A stretch of DNA of 64,000 nt from Agapetus fuscipes (GCA_951799405.1 OX637363.1:2356001-2420000), one strand, 5' to 3'; shown: positions 1 to 10,521, counted from the first letter of the stretch. Made by a program: numbers and translations. The notes: generated from the sequence alone by a model not told the origin.

Positions 1-27
1 AGCTTAGTTGCGTTTTTTTTTTTTTTT
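1..27 (+). repeat. 3' end of tRNA-derived SINE (family C)
   Basis: The first bases (AGCTTAGTTGCG followed by a T run) match the last bases of family C copies such as 50668-50992. Only the tail lies inside the window. Confidence 0.6.
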
Positions 28-74
28 AGTTGCGACGTATTGTCTCATACGATCCTTCATATCTTTATCAGATG

Positions 75-520
75 ACAAAGGTTATGACTCTGGATGAAAT
101 GAAAGAAGTATGCAAGGACAGGAAGAAGTGGCGGCTAATCTGCAATGCTGATTTGTAATGTTGATTTATTAGTTTGCTACATTTTTTGCATAAGAAATTT
201 TTAACTTTTTTTGTATAGATTTCTTTTTAGGTTTTTTTTTTTATACTTAAATGTTATTTATTACTCGTATTCCTTGACTTATAGGTTGGTATGAGGCTGA
301 CCACCCATACTGTAAAAAAATGTTTCACTTTGCCAATGTCACCCCTGTGTCAGGGAAGGTCGACAAAAGTTGTGGGGCTTATGTTCATTTGAGGTTTGGA
401 TTTTATTTGTAAGTACACATTTAGCATTTGTAAGCGCGAACTACACGTGTTGATTTGTGGGCATACATCTGAGAGCTTTAAATGAATATATCCTTGTAAC
501 TTAGATTATAGATTATTATT
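75..520 (+). mobile_element. LINE 3' end (family A) with end of ORF2
   Basis: Positions 81-157 read as the last codons of a LINE ORF (ending KKWRLICN-like then stop), as in the longer copy at 36946-37680. From about 272 comes the 3' UTR that recurs throughout the window: CTTGACTTATAGGTTGG, a GCTGACCACCCATACTGT block, a CCCCTGTGTCAGGGAAGGTCG block, and an end at GCAACTTAGATTATAGATT. It is a 5'-truncated insertion. Confidence 0.85.
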
Positions 521-769
521 ATTATATTACCTATATATCCTTTATATCTTTATCACCTGATAGATGTAGATTTAATATGCAGGTAGTCAGATATGGAGTG
601 TCTCTTGATTTTTTCTAGATGTGCATAAAAACTGGGTTAGGAATTCGCTATGTGCTATTGTTTGCAGACAAATTAGCTTAGTATAGGAAAGGTTACGTCA
701 TGGTTTCGGTGTGCGATGGAAGTTGGACAGATTGGAGTTGAACTAAAATAATTTTTGAAGATGATAAAT
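521..769. other. No recognisable gene
   Basis: AT-rich spacer. I see no long frame or repeat match here. Confidence 0.5.
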
Positions 770-1066
770 AGGTTAATTGATTTCACAATAGAGGCGAAAG
801 CTCGGGCTTAAATCCTGTCAGAAATGATTTCCTGTCTCGGTGCTGCTTTCAAATCTTAAATTAACAAACCGGCAAGGTTTACTCAGCCTTCACAATAAAT
901 GAGTACCAGCCCCCTCGGGAGTTGGGAGACCTCCCACTTCACTGAATTGGTTGGCGCAAGGCTGGCCCCCCTACCTGTAAAAATAAATAAGTTCACTCGT
1001 CATTATGCGACTCCTAGGAGTTAACGCGGCAAGAAGTTACACTACATGCGTAGTTTTGTTGCTTAC
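770..1066 (+). repeat. tRNA-derived SINE (family C), diverged
   Basis: Matches the body of family C: the GTCAGAAATGATTTCCTGT block, ACCGGCAAGGTTTACTCAGC, ATGAGTACCAGCCCCCTCGG, then ACCTGTAAAAATAAATA and AGAAGTTACACTA. The tRNA-like head is reduced to CTCGGGCTTAAATCC. Confidence 0.8.
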
Positions 1067-1301
1067 TAGTTGAGATGACTGCATAAGCTCTAGCCGCCCT
1101 AGTAAAAGCGACAGATTTCATTCTTAAAGCCTGCAGTTCTGTGGACACTTGAAAATTTGGACTTGTGATAGTTTTTCATAGGATCGAATTAGAATACTGC
1201 AGATTCATACACCTCTTTCACATTAAAAACTTTTTCAACTTTAATTCTTCGTCGGCTTTCAAGCGTTGCCTCCAATGCAAAAAGACTGAGTTTCAATCTT
1301 A

Positions 1302-1757
1302 TGGCTCATCCACACGCTTACGGCAAGCGCCTTGCGGCAAGCGCTTGGACAACCAAACAGGGTTATCCACACGCTTGTGCGTGCGTCTGTGTGTGTTCGA
1401 ATAAACAAGCATGGCGGACGTTCAGCTTTTAGCTATAACATTTGGATCAACTTATTTTTATTTAAAAAAAAAAGCAAAACGAAAAGAGAGAAACTAAAAA
1501 GAAACGAATAATTCGGCAAAGACGATGGTGGATGATCAAAATCCATAGAAACCGTACCGTACCAGAATGCGCGCGCACAAGTATGTGTTTGCCTGGCATG
1601 CGCATGCGTGAATTCCCTTAGACTTGCGTCAAAAAAACGACACTGGTCGGATCGGCGACAAACCAAGCCAAGGCGGCACAAACCACGCCCCAAGCCTAGG
1701 CAAACGGCCGTTCACACGCTTGGCTTGTAATGGCTTGGCAAGCGTGTGGATGCCCCA
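1302..1757. mobile_element. MITE, PIF/Harbinger-like
   Basis: The ends are inverted repeats: TGGCTCATCCACACGCTT at the left, AAGCGTGTGGATGCCCCA at the right. Both sides are flanked by TTA (1299-1301 and 1758-1760), the 3-bp target typical of PIF/Harbinger elements. The length is 456 bp. Extra copies of the CGCTTG/CAAGCG motif lie inside both ends, and nothing inside looks like a transposase. The superfamily is inferred from the TTA duplication only. Confidence 0.75.
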
Positions 1758-1777
1758 TTAGAGTATCGGGAGATTTG

Positions 1778-2290
1778 TCGTAATAATAATAATAATATTA
1801 GGATGATTTATTTGTTGAGCTCTGTTTTTGTGTGTATAACGCCTCAAGAGCCCTCTGCAAGCTTGGTCGTTGCTGTAGAAAGCGCCAATACTCAAGCAAG
1901 ACCCAGTTGCTGTAAGGCTGGATGGACCTTAAGTGGCCGGTCTTTGGTAAAGGTGTATGATTTTTTCACTCAGCGAAGACTTACTTACTTACTTTTTTAC
2001 TTTCTTCGGCTCATAAGCCTTGAAGGCTCAGGGCCTCCCGCACCACAATCCTCCAGGACTCTCTGTTTGTGCTGCTTCCCTCCATGGTCCCCTCACTCCC
2101 AGAACTTCGGCGTCGGCTTCAACGTTGTCTGCCCACCGCATCCTGGGACGTCCGAGTGGTCTAACACCAGCGAAGAGCATATGTGAAAATATAAATGGTA
2201 TATTTTTTGTGCTCCGCCGGGATTCGAACCCACAACCTTCCATTTACGAGTCAGAGGTGTTGACCACTAGACTACAGACCGGTCATCTTC
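1778..2290 (-). mobile_element. 5S/tRNA-type SINE (family B) split by a LINE end
   Basis: Read on the - strand, the tRNA-like head is at 2290-2200 (GACCGGTCTGTAGTCTAGTGG, then GGTTCGAATCCCGGCGGAGC). The body follows, and the tail is at 1860-1778, ending in an ATT microsatellite. The SINE is interrupted at 1980-2167 by a LINE fragment flanked by a 9-bp duplication of SINE sequence. Confidence 0.85.
1980..2167 (-). mobile_element. LINE 3' end inserted in a SINE, 9-bp TSD
   Basis: The flanks CAGCGAAGA (1971-1979 and 2168-2176) are identical and belong to the host SINE, so this is a target-site duplication. On the - strand the insert encodes a LINE C-terminal piece (GRPRMRWADNVEADAEVLGV) and ends in an AAGT-type microsatellite. 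The same fragment, longer, is at 20825-21236. Confidence 0.85.
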
Positions 2291-2597
2291 CGGTTCCTTG
2301 GCCAAATCACACCTAGAGCCTCAGATAATCTTGAGAGAGTATTGTGATAGCTGTAAGCTTAAAAAATAGAAGAGCAAGTCCTGAGTTAATTCCAAATTCA
2401 CATCCAGAAAAATAATAATGTATAAATTATTCATAGATATGTCGCCTATCTAGTACAACAGTCATATCGATAGATACCTATTATTTATTTGTCACGATTA
2501 AAGCAAAATAATTATAGAGCTACCTCTGTAAACAATCTAGATCTGTTATGCGTACATCTTGATTCATACCCAAAAAACTCCATTTCATCCAAGATTA

Positions 2598-2700
2598 AAT
2601 CCCTTAACTTATAGCCTGGTATGAGGCTGACAATCCATGCTGTAAAAAATAGTTCTCTTTGCCAATGCCACTCCTATTTCAGGGAAGTTAAAGTCAAGGA
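2598..2700 (+). mobile_element. LINE 3' UTR fragment (family A)
   Basis: It runs from CTTAACTTATAGCCTGG through the TTTCAGGGAAG block and then stops. It directly abuts an inverted copy of the same LINE. Confidence 0.75.
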
Positions 2701-3300
2701 ATACAAACAATTAACTACAGTTAAGTATATACACAAACAATCATTACACAATAAAAAATAAAACCTACAAAACATAAGGATTATTAAACAATTAAATAAT
2801 CATAAAATAAGATTAAAAAATAAGGATTAAAATTTTGAAAGCCTTAGCCTGAACCGCCAGCATTTCAGATCAACCGCCACTTCTTCCTGTCCTCCCTGTC
2901 TCCCTTGCATACTTCTTTCATTTCATCCAGAGTCATAACCTTTTTCATACAAGTCCTCCTTTTATTATGACTCTGGATATCCCATACATTCGCTATCTCA
3001 GGAATTTTGTCCATCCACACCTTTCTCGTTCTTCCTCTACCACGCATCCATAATAATAATAATAATATAAGTATGATTTATTTGGTGAGCGCTGTGTATC
3101 ACACCTCAAGAGCCCTCTATCAATCTCTTCTAGCAACATATATTTTCTTCGTCAGTCTTCATCATTCATTCCCTACAAACCATCTTAGCATCCTTCCTTT
3201 TATCTACACTTTCACACTTTCCCTTACACCACATTCTTCTCTTACAAGATCATTCTTTATCCTACCACTCCGTTTTTTCCCAATCATATATCAGACGTGA
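2690..3300 (-). mobile_element. LINE ORF2 C-terminus (family A), split by SINE tail
   Basis: On the - strand 3047-2865 encodes RGRGRTRKVWMDKI...TLDEMKEVCKGD, the same protein end as 36946-37325. 3126-3300 continues upstream coding sequence. A truncated family B SINE tail (3044-3125) lies between them. Confidence 0.8.
3044..3125 (-). repeat. SINE family B tail, truncated
   Basis: Carries the (TAA) run, ATGATTTATTTGGTGAGCGC and CACACCTCAAGAGCCCTCT, the reverse complement of the family B 3' tail. It is inserted in a LINE reading frame. Confidence 0.75.
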
Positions 3301-3621
3301 TTTTTGTTTTACAATTAGTAACCGCCTATGCCTGTCTATTCTCGCTCGCAAATCGAAGCATTCTCATGGTCCTGCATGTACCTGCTGGTAATTATGTAGG
3401 TATTCTTGCGTTACCTACTTACAGTATCGAGTACGTTTCGGTGGGCGGTGTTGTATCGGTAGAGAATGAAAGTGCTCATGGCCATATCGAGGGGATATTG
3501 TGACTCTGCATCGTGTGAGATCACTTATTTCAATTTAGTTTTATTTTTTTATTATTATTAAATTTCGATACATTATTTTCTTATTAATCTAAAAACAATG
3601 CTCTCCGCAGGAATTCGACAC
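3301..3621. other. No recognisable gene
   Basis: A small open frame of 68 codons (3297-3503) has no recognisable domain and no splice context. The rest is AT-rich. Confidence 0.4.
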
Positions 3622-3851
3622 AAATCTAATCTAAGTTGCAAAGATATGTAACATTAGGGATTCTAATTATATGTAATTTCACAAGCAGATGCGTATAAGT
3701 TCGCGCTTAAACATGCCGCATGTGGACTTACAATTTAATAACTCAAATCTCAAATGAACATACACCCTGCAACTCTTGCCGACCTTCCCGCTAAATGAAC
3801 CATTTTCTACAGCATGGGTAGTCAGCTGCATACCAACCTATAAGTAAAGGA
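3622..3851 (-). mobile_element. LINE 3' UTR (family A)
   Basis: Inverted full-length 3' UTR unit. It starts with AATCTAATCTAAGTTGC (the microsatellite tail) and ends in CCAACCTATAAGTAAAGG. Confidence 0.85.
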
Positions 3852-4065
3852 TTATACACAACAAATTATATTTTGAAAATCTCCTCGTAAGTAAACCTCA
3901 CCGGTATGCTTATGTGTGTGCAAAATAGTGTGAACATCAAATGTAAATGCATTTCTGCAACTTAGATTAAGGTTATTTGACACCTCAGTTGCAAATTAAA
4001 GCCATCCAATCAGAAAGCAAGAGCTCAACCAATCATGCTTTAGACTAAAAACTGTGTAAAACTCT

Positions 4066-4312
4066 CGGGGCTCTTCTTTTAGACATTTTAGTCGTTGGTT
4101 GAGCCCACGCTTTGACAAACTAATGGTGCCTGAGCTGGAAGTCTCATCAGCACGGTCATTCTTACCTACCGAATTTTGTAATATTTGTATGAAAACTAAT
4201 CAGCTGTTCATTTGCGGCCATCTTGGATTGACAGGTCTTTATGCAAATGCATCATTAGTTTGTCAAAGCGTGCGCTCAACGGACGACTAAAACGTCTAAG
4301 AAGAGCCCCGTT
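4066..4312. mobile_element. MITE (family M2)
   Basis: Long inverted repeats: a GGGGCTCTTCTTTTAGACAT start with CCCACGCTTTGACAAAC, mirrored by GTTTGTCAAAGCGTGCGC and GTCTAAGAAGAGCCCC at the end. No coding capacity. Other copies: 12467, 36173 and 38925. Confidence 0.85.
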
Positions 4313-4435
4313 TAAGTATAAACCGTAAATTGATCCTTGAAAGGCAGTTTTTCAACATGTTTTATTATGTTGAAAAATAACATCTGATATAAAGCATAAA
4401 TTTCATAGTCAAAAATACATAATTAAAAAAAAACG

Positions 4436-4762
4436 TGACTAAGCTACACATATAGTGTAACTTCTGGCAGCGTTCTCCCCGAAACGATTGCGTGTGGCGA
4501 GTGGAACCCTATTTATTTTTACAGGTAAGGGGCCCGGGCATTACGCCAACCACTTCGTTTGAGGGGGATGTTTCACAGCTCCCGAGGGGGCTGGTACTCA
4601 TTTATTGTGAAGGCTGAGTAAACCTTGCCGGTATTTTATTTTGGGTTTGAAAAAAACACCGCAACCGGAATTCATTTCTGACACCCTCGATGGAATTCAA
4701 AGCCGAGCTCTTAGCATAGAATGCAAGCACTCTTCCAACTGAGCTATCCACCGAACGTCTCT
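4436..4762 (-). repeat. tRNA-derived SINE (family C)
   Basis: On the - strand the head carries an A-box-like GATAGCTCAGTTGGAAGAG at the right end and a decayed B box (TTGAATTCC). The full body follows down to ACACTATATGTGTAGCTTAG at the left end. Confidence 0.85.
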
Positions 4763-4764
4763 GA

Positions 4765-5600
4765 TGCATTTAAATTGAAAATATGGAAGGCTGTCGGATC
4801 CATCTACGTCGTTTTGACGTCACAGCGTGGCTAGCCGGCCGCGCTGTGTTTTGGCGGGACTCAAATTCTCGGCATTTTATTTTTGAAAATTATCACTATT
4901 AGGTTGGTATGAGGTTGACCACCCATACTGTAAAACATGATTCACTTTGCCAATGTCACCCCTTGTTTCAGGGAATGTCGGCAAGAGTTGCATTATGTTC
5001 ATTTGAGGTTTGGATTTTATTTGTAAGTACACAATCAGCATTTGTAAGCGCGAACTACACGTGTTTGTTTGTGGGCATACATCTGAGAGCTTTGAATGAA
5101 TATATCCTTGCAACTTAGATTATAGATTATAGATCACTGAAATCTTTATTTTTACTACTAAAAAAATACATGGTTGTGATCCTTGAAATGTACTCTACAC
5201 AACCATAGTATTTTCAACCGTTCCCCACCACTGCAATTACCCTATTGTCATCTTATAAGTCACGGTGTGAGCGATGGCTCATTCTGGAGACATGGTCTCT
5301 CATCTTACTATGTCCTCTATTTCACAGACTTTTATGTGGTCTTCCAGCTGGACTTTTACCAATTGTCATCTCATAAGCTACGGTGAGAATGAGGCTATAA
5401 TGGCTCAATCTAAGAACAAAGTGACCGTCATCTTACCACGTTCTCTATTTACATATGTATTAGATGAAATATTTCAATACATAGTATCTTTAAACGTATG
5501 TTCTGAAATCGTACTTTTAACCTTGCAGGTATTCCAAGCGCTTTGTTTATCTAAATTATATATTCCATATTTCCTTTACATAATATTATTTTTATATTTA
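4765..5600. repeat. Interspersed repeat F carrying TGACGTCA, split by a LINE end
   Basis: The blocks ATCCATCTACGTCGTTTTGA, GGCCGCGCTGTGTTTTGGCG and ATGGTTGTGATCCTTGAAAT recur at 6100-6345 and, inverted, at 26160-26620. A family A LINE end (4901-5133) is inserted in this copy. Right-hand boundary uncertain. Confidence 0.6.
4901..5133 (+). mobile_element. LINE 3' UTR (family A)
   Basis: 5'-truncated unit running from AGGTTGGTATGAGG to the GATTATAGATTATAG tail. It is inserted inside repeat F. Confidence 0.85.
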
Positions 5601-6059
5601 CTCTGCAACAAGTACATATTGCATTGCTTTTCGTAATTGAACCTCGAATTCGTTGTTTCGATTTACGATCATTTTTAAATCAACATAAAAAAAATCGAAA
5701 TTAAAATAAGAATAGGTAAATACTTTTTGTAATATAAAAAGCTGCAATATGCACATCGAGTTTATGATCATCTGCTTCTCAGGTTCCCCCAACGTCGACT
5801 ATCACTTTCGAGAATATATTTTTACCTCTTGCGTCTTGAAACTGGTCTTCCATCTTCCTTGTCCCTGTCCAATGCATTGTGTTACAGAAGAATGCGATCT
5901 GCTTCTTGCCGACACTTCGTTTTCCCTCGATCTTCGCTCCATTGATCAAACAGTTGATGTCCACTATAGACAACCTTTTAAAAAATGCATCTGCGTTTTC
6001 AAAAAAATTATATCTGACTTAGTTTTTAAATTACAGCTCTGTAAAATTCGCCCATTTTC

Positions 6060-6345
6060 GATTTCCTCTAAAACAGCTCATTTTTTTATTTAGGCGGTTG
6101 TGACGTCAATGGATCTCACGATGTATGGAGTGTACCGTTAGGTCTTCTAAGAGCGATGGATCCATCTACGTAATTTTGACGTCACAGCGTGTTTTTGGCG
6201 GGATTCAAATTCGACATGTTATTTTTCAAAAATACTATAAAAATATATATGGTTGTGATCCTTGAAATGTACTCTACACAGCCATAGTATTTTAAACCGT
6301 TTTCCCCACCACTGCAATTACCCTATTACGGTAAAAGATTTCCTA
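6060..6345. repeat. Repeat F, second copy
   Basis: Contains TGACGTCAATGG, then ATCCATCTACGTAATTTTGA, CGTCACAGCGTG, GGCGGGATTCAAATTC and ATGGTTGTGATCCTTGAAAT, parallel to 4790-5260. The palindrome TGACGTCA occurs twice. Confidence 0.65.
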
Positions 6346-6625
6346 GATGTACAGGCACCAGAATACCTTAGAGAACTACATCAGATGCAGCAAGCTACAA
6401 GCACCAGGACTCCAAGGTCAGCTGATGTAGGCTCTGTAGTAGTAACTTCGCTGATCGGGCATTCTTGGTTTCGGGGCCAATGGCTTGGAACGAGTTGCCG
6501 GTTGAGGTTAAGAAGGAAAGAGACAGGGCAAACTTCAGGAGGAAGCTGGAGACGCAGAAATACAAGGGCCTTTGTTATTAAATTTTAATTAAATTTAAAA
6601 ACGGCGCTTTAAGGTAATATTTTAT
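6345..6625 (+). mobile_element. CR1/L2-like LINE C-terminal fragment, frameshifted
   Basis: Two frames together give a LINE end. One holds the VQAPEYLRELHQMQQA part; another holds the MAWNELPVEVKKERD part with a LETQKYKG tail. That style (AFxxAxPxAWNxLP...FK..LKT) is usual at the end of CR1/L2-type proteins. It ends in AAAAACGGCGCTTTAAG. Confidence 0.65.
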
Positions 6626-6965
6626 TGTAAAAAATAATGTTTGAATGATCGAAAACAATACAGGTTTTCTGGATAATGTTCAGTGGATTACAGGAAAGAG
6701 GTGACTGAAGAATTAGGAGGCTTATGCAGACAATTTGAAGAAGTCTACATACATGAGGGTATGTAGACGAGCTGCGAAAGAAGTATTAAAGTTACCTTGA
6801 AAAATCTTGTTTCAGATTCCGAACGATTTCTTACGAAACGGATAATTTCGAATTTGAGGTTTTTATGTATTTACTTTTCAATGATTGTTCAATAGAGGTC
6901 CTTTTATGTATTTAAATAAATACGTAATATTTATTTAGTCAATTGTTTTAGGATTCCCGGAAGTA
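6626..6965. other. No recognisable gene
   Basis: AT-rich spacer; nothing supported. Confidence 0.4.
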
Positions 6966-6971
6966 AGACTT

Positions 6972-7228
6972 CCTTGACTTATAGGTTGGTATGAGGCTGA
7001 CCACTCGTACTGTAAAAAGATGGTTCACTCTGCCATTGTCACCCCTGTTTCAGGAAAGGTCGGCAAGAGTTGCAGGGCTTATGCTTATTTGAGATGGGGT
7101 TTTATTTTGTAAGTTCACATGCGACATGCTTAAGCATGAACTTATACGTGTTTGCGTGTGGGAAAGGGAATACATTTAATACAAATCTCAAATGATATAT
7201 ATCTTAGCAACTTAGATTATGGATAGTC
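6972..7228 (+). mobile_element. LINE 3' UTR (family A)
   Basis: Full 3' UTR unit from CCTTGACTTATAGGTTGG to GCAACTTAGATTATGG. Confidence 0.85.
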
Positions 7229-7258
7229 CAATAGGTAACGTACATTCGGTGCAATCAA

Positions 7259-7313
7259 CCTGTGAGAGGGCCCTTGAATGCGATTCACACAAAAACGGCG
7301 TCCACTAAATAAT
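7259..7313 (+). repeat. CR1/L2-like LINE 3' terminus
   Basis: GTGAGAGGGCCCTTGAATGC followed by ATTCACACAAAAACGGCG matches the 3' UTR of the LINE at 43371-45452 and the tails of family B SINEs. Confidence 0.6.
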
Positions 7314-7639
7314 CAGGTCATTTCTGTAAGCCCAATTCCATTCATTATCGAACAAAAAACTGTATTGATTAATTCTCATTTGACCTTAAAACGAGAAAAT
7401 TTCAAGAAATCACGATAAGTAAGTGAGTAGAATTTCTTTACATGGATTGCCACGCCAAGCGTTTTTTTTGTGTTTTAATTCTTTGTTGGTGTAAAAATGT
7501 AAGTAAGTAAAACGCAAGAAATGACGGCATTTTGCGGTCACTCTTTTTGCGATGGAAATATGATTTGACAATACCGCCAACCGTGGGTAACTCGATTAAA
7601 ATCAAGCCATGTCTAGTTCAAACGCGCCAAGTGCTTAGT
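7314..7639. other. No recognisable gene
   Basis: AT-rich spacer; nothing supported. Confidence 0.4.
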
Positions 7640-8105
7640 GCTGTAATTGTTACTGTAACTGTAACTGTAACTCTGTCGCCATTTCGCTAGGGGTGGCCAG
7701 AGCCTCTGCAGAGTTGCCTCCATTTTTTCTTATCCTGACATACCTCTTTCAATTCCTTCATATCCATCACCTTTTTCATGCATTTTCTTCTTTTACGCTC
7801 ACTTCTTATATCCCATTCTTTCACAATCTCCTCAATCTGATCACTCCATACATTTCTCGGTCGTCCCTTCCCTCTTTTTCCTTTCATACTTTCTTTGTAT
7901 ACATACTTTGTCAGTCTATCATCTTTCATTCTTTCCACATGCCCAAACCATCTCATCGCCTTCTTTTGTACTTTAACTTTCACATCCTCTTTCAAATTAC
8001 ATTATTTTTTTACCCATTCATTCCTAACTCTATCCCTCAAAGTTTTTCCTGTCATACTTCTCAAATGCTTCATTTCCACCGTACATACTTTACTCAACGT
8101 CTTTA
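7640..8105 (-). mobile_element. LINE ORF2 C-terminus with (TTACAG)n tail
   Basis: On the - strand it encodes the MRWFGHVERMKDDRLTKYVY...GKGRPRNVWSDQIEEI end of a LINE protein, related to family A. The 3' UTR is very short (CACCCCTAGCGAAATGGCGA) and the tail is a repeated TTACAG unit at 7650-7672. Upstream coding continues to 8105. Confidence 0.8.
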
Positions 8106-8175
8106 CGTAACTCTGACGTCATTCCGCTAGGGGTGACAAGAGCCTTTGCAGGTTATCCCTCATTTTTCCTATCCC
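8106..8175 (-). mobile_element. LINE 3' end, (TTACAG)n type
   Basis: A second, very short copy of the same 3' end (GTCATTCCGCTAGGGGTG and AAGAGCCTTTGCAGG), inverted. Confidence 0.6.
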
Positions 8176-8365
8176 TGAATAATGCCCTGAATGTCCTATC
8201 CCATGAGCTTAAAGCCGTAGAGAGTGCAAGTGCGTTTAGGTTGGAATTGAAGACAGTTTGACAGCAAAGTGTTGTGGAGATGTTACTGTTGGATTGTACC
8301 CTTGCAAGTTGCAGTGATTTATCACAAAACGGCACTATAAATATTGTCTTTATTATTATTATTAT
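8176..8365 (+). mobile_element. CR1/L2-like LINE C-terminal fragment
   Basis: Encodes LNVLSHELKAVESASAFRLE and a stop. The 3' UTR contains CACAAAACGGCACTATAAAT and an ATT microsatellite tail, the same layout as the LINE at 45361-45452. Confidence 0.65.
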
Positions 8366-8394
8366 TATATACATTTGGTGCTTTGTCATTGGTA

Positions 8395-8486
8395 AAGGCA
8401 CATGAAGTTTCGCTCAGAATCAAATCTATGACCTTCCGATTTGGAGTGCGAAGCGTTGACCATTAGTCTACGGACTGACGTTGCAC
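8395..8486 (-). repeat. tRNA-like SINE head
   Basis: Reverse complement reads CCGTAGACTAATGGTCAACG, then GGAAGGTCATAGATTTGATT, an A-box/B-box-like spacing. It is too diverged to be a working tRNA gene. Confidence 0.45.
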
Positions 8487-8592
8487 ACTTTTTTATCTGT
8501 GTTTATTATGACGTTTTTCTGAAACGTTGGGGTCGTGTCAAATTTACTGCAAGTAAAAAATTCAAGTGAAAAGTACTTCTAATTACAAATAC

Positions 8593-9060
8593 TTCTTCTT
8601 CTTCTCCAATTTCAATCGTAGGGTTGGTTTGCAGCAATATCTTTAACTCTTCTTCTCCATTCTTCCCTGACTTGTGCGGCTCTTTTTAGGTCTACATAAG
8701 TTATGTTGAGCAGCGCACGTCCACCAACAGGTCATCCAGGTCTTCTTGGCGTGGGCGTCCCCTAGAGTTGGTCGCCTCGGTCATCCCCTCCATTATGGCA
8801 TGCAAGAGGCTTTCTTGTCGTATTACATGGCCGATCCATCTTGCACGCCTTTCAGACAAGGTCCTGAGCAGATGCCTTTCTCCTGCGATTCTTTGGAGAA
8901 CCTCCTCATTTGTGGTGTGGTCTCTCCAGGAAATTCCTAGTAGTCTTCTATATGACCACATCTCGAAAGCCTCTAGTCTCCGTTTATCTATTTTGAATAG
9001 GCACCATGTCTCGCAGCCGTACATCAAGATACTCCATATAATACTCCACAAATACTTATG
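8593..9060 (-). mobile_element. LINE reverse-transcriptase C-terminal fragment
   Basis: On the - strand it encodes SILMYGCETWCLFKIDKRRL, then RRLLGISWRDHTTNEEVL and RARWIGHVIRQESLL, then a GRPRQ segment. This is the usual C-terminal region of LINE polymerases in insects. The 3' end is a GAAGAA microsatellite at 8590-8600. A relative is at 58790-59230. Confidence 0.75.
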
Positions 9061-9194
9061 TCGTGTGAATCAAGCATCATTTTTAAATAGGTGAGTGAGC
9101 TATCAGTGAAATCGCATTTTCATTAATATAAAAAACACCACCTAGTTTAAAACCAAAATTGAAATAATAATTTCTCAAAAACAAACAGTCTGTT

Positions 9195-9262
9195 TACGGT
9201 GTTAGTCTAGTGGTTAACGCGTTGGACTTGAAATCAGAATGTACTGGGTTTGAAATGACGTA
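9195..9262 (+). repeat. tRNA-like fragment
   Basis: TTAGTCTAGTGGTTAACGCG, then TACTGGGTTTGAAATGACG. It resembles the A and B boxes of a SINE head; no complete cloverleaf is evident. Confidence 0.35.
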
Positions 9263-9377
9263 ATGAATAAAATTACACAATAAACCTTAAAGTACCTAGT
9301 AGTACACATTTCCAGCCAAAGTGATTTGTAGACAGAGATCCTAGAGGAAGTAAGCAAGGAAGCCATAGTCTCATAAT

Positions 9378-9612
9378 CTATAATGTAAGTTGCAAAGATA
9401 TACTAACATTCAAAAGTCATATTAAATGCATGCCCACTAACAGACATGTGTCAGTTTGCGCTTACAAAAGCTGAATGCGTACTTACAAATTAAAACCAAA
9501 CCTGAAATGGACATAAATCCACAAATTTTGCCGACCTTCCCTGAAACAGGCGTGATATTAGCAAAGTGAACCTATGTCACCCCTGTCACCAATGTCACCC
9601 CAGCATCATACC
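9378..9612 (-). mobile_element. LINE 3' UTR (family A)
   Basis: Inverted 3' UTR unit with TCTATAATGTAAGTTGC at its tail end. Diverged at the far end. Confidence 0.8.
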
Positions 9613-9667
9613 GAAAAAATAATACAGATACTTTTCATTTTATGTTATTTTTAGAACGTAATGGATT

Positions 9668-9726
9668 CACCTCTGCAGAGGCTCTGGCCACCGCTAGCGC
9701 GATGATCCCACAGTTAAAGTTATAGT
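9668..9726 (+). mobile_element. LINE 3' end fragment, (TTACAG)n type
   Basis: CTGCAGAGGCTCTGGCCACC then GCTAGCGCGATG matches the 3' terminus also seen at 21960-22010. Confidence 0.6.
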
Positions 9727-10036
9727 AACATAATTCGCATGCTCATCATGGTAATAGCAACCTTCAAAAATACCTAACTGACTTTTCTGAAAAAAAAAAC
9801 AATATTGCTTAATGCTTGAAAAGAAGAATTTTCTTTATGATTGTGTCAATGTGAAGCAAGACAGATGTCTTTAATAAATAAAACATTGCTCCGTGGTTGC
9901 TATGGTCACCGTTGAAATATATTGGGGTGGCTGCAACGGTTATTGGCACTTTAGTAGTTGATTTTAAATGTATACAAAATCTGAAATTTCAACAAATATT
10001 TTTGCATGTAAGAGTATATTTTTTACTGTTATCGTC
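9727..10036. other. No recognisable gene
   Basis: AT-rich spacer; nothing supported. Confidence 0.4.
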
Positions 10037-10160
10037 CTATAATCTAAATTGAAAAGATATATTACATTTAAGATTGATAATACATGCATTCCCATAAGCA
10101 GACACGTATAAAATCGCGCTTACACATGCCGTATGTGGACTTACAATATAAAAACTATGT
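10037..10160 (-). mobile_element. LINE 3' UTR fragment (family A)
   Basis: Only the tail half is present (ATAATCTAAATTGAAAAG to ACTTACAATATAAAAACT). It ends at the following SINE. Confidence 0.75.
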
Positions 10161-10175
10161 GACCGATCCGTACAA

Positions 10176-10482
10176 TGTGACCGTTCCACTGGTTAACACT
10201 TCTGGCTCGTAAATGGAAGGTTATGGGTTCGAATCCCGGCGGAGCACAAAATATATAGATACTATTTATTTTTTTAAACATGCTCTTCACTGAGATGAAA
10301 AAATCATATACCTTTACCAAAGAACATCATCAAAGGTCCATTCAGCCTTATAGCCACTGGGTCTTGCTTGAGAATTGACGCTTACCATAGCGTCGGCCAA
10401 GCTTGCAGAGGGCTCTTGAGGTGTGATTCACACAAAACCTCACCAAATAAATCATCCGAATATTATTATTATTATTATTAAA
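10176..10482 (+). mobile_element. 5S/tRNA-type SINE (family B)
   Basis: The tRNA-like head begins near GTGACCGTTCCACTGG and includes GGTTCGAATCCCGGCGGAGC at about 10227. The body is followed by the LINE-like tail GCAGAGGGCTCTTGAGGTGT, ATTCACACAAAACC and an ATT run. Confidence 0.85.
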
Positions 10483-10521
10483 AACACTATGTTATGTCGA
10501 CAAAAAGCATTATATAAAGGT

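Noticed and set aside
1433..1693. 86-codon - strand frame
   Set aside because: Lies wholly in the Harbinger-type MITE and has no transposase-like content.
5749..6093. 114-codon + strand frame
   Set aside because: No recognisable domain, overlapping frames on both strands and a neighbouring repeat; no evidence of a gene.
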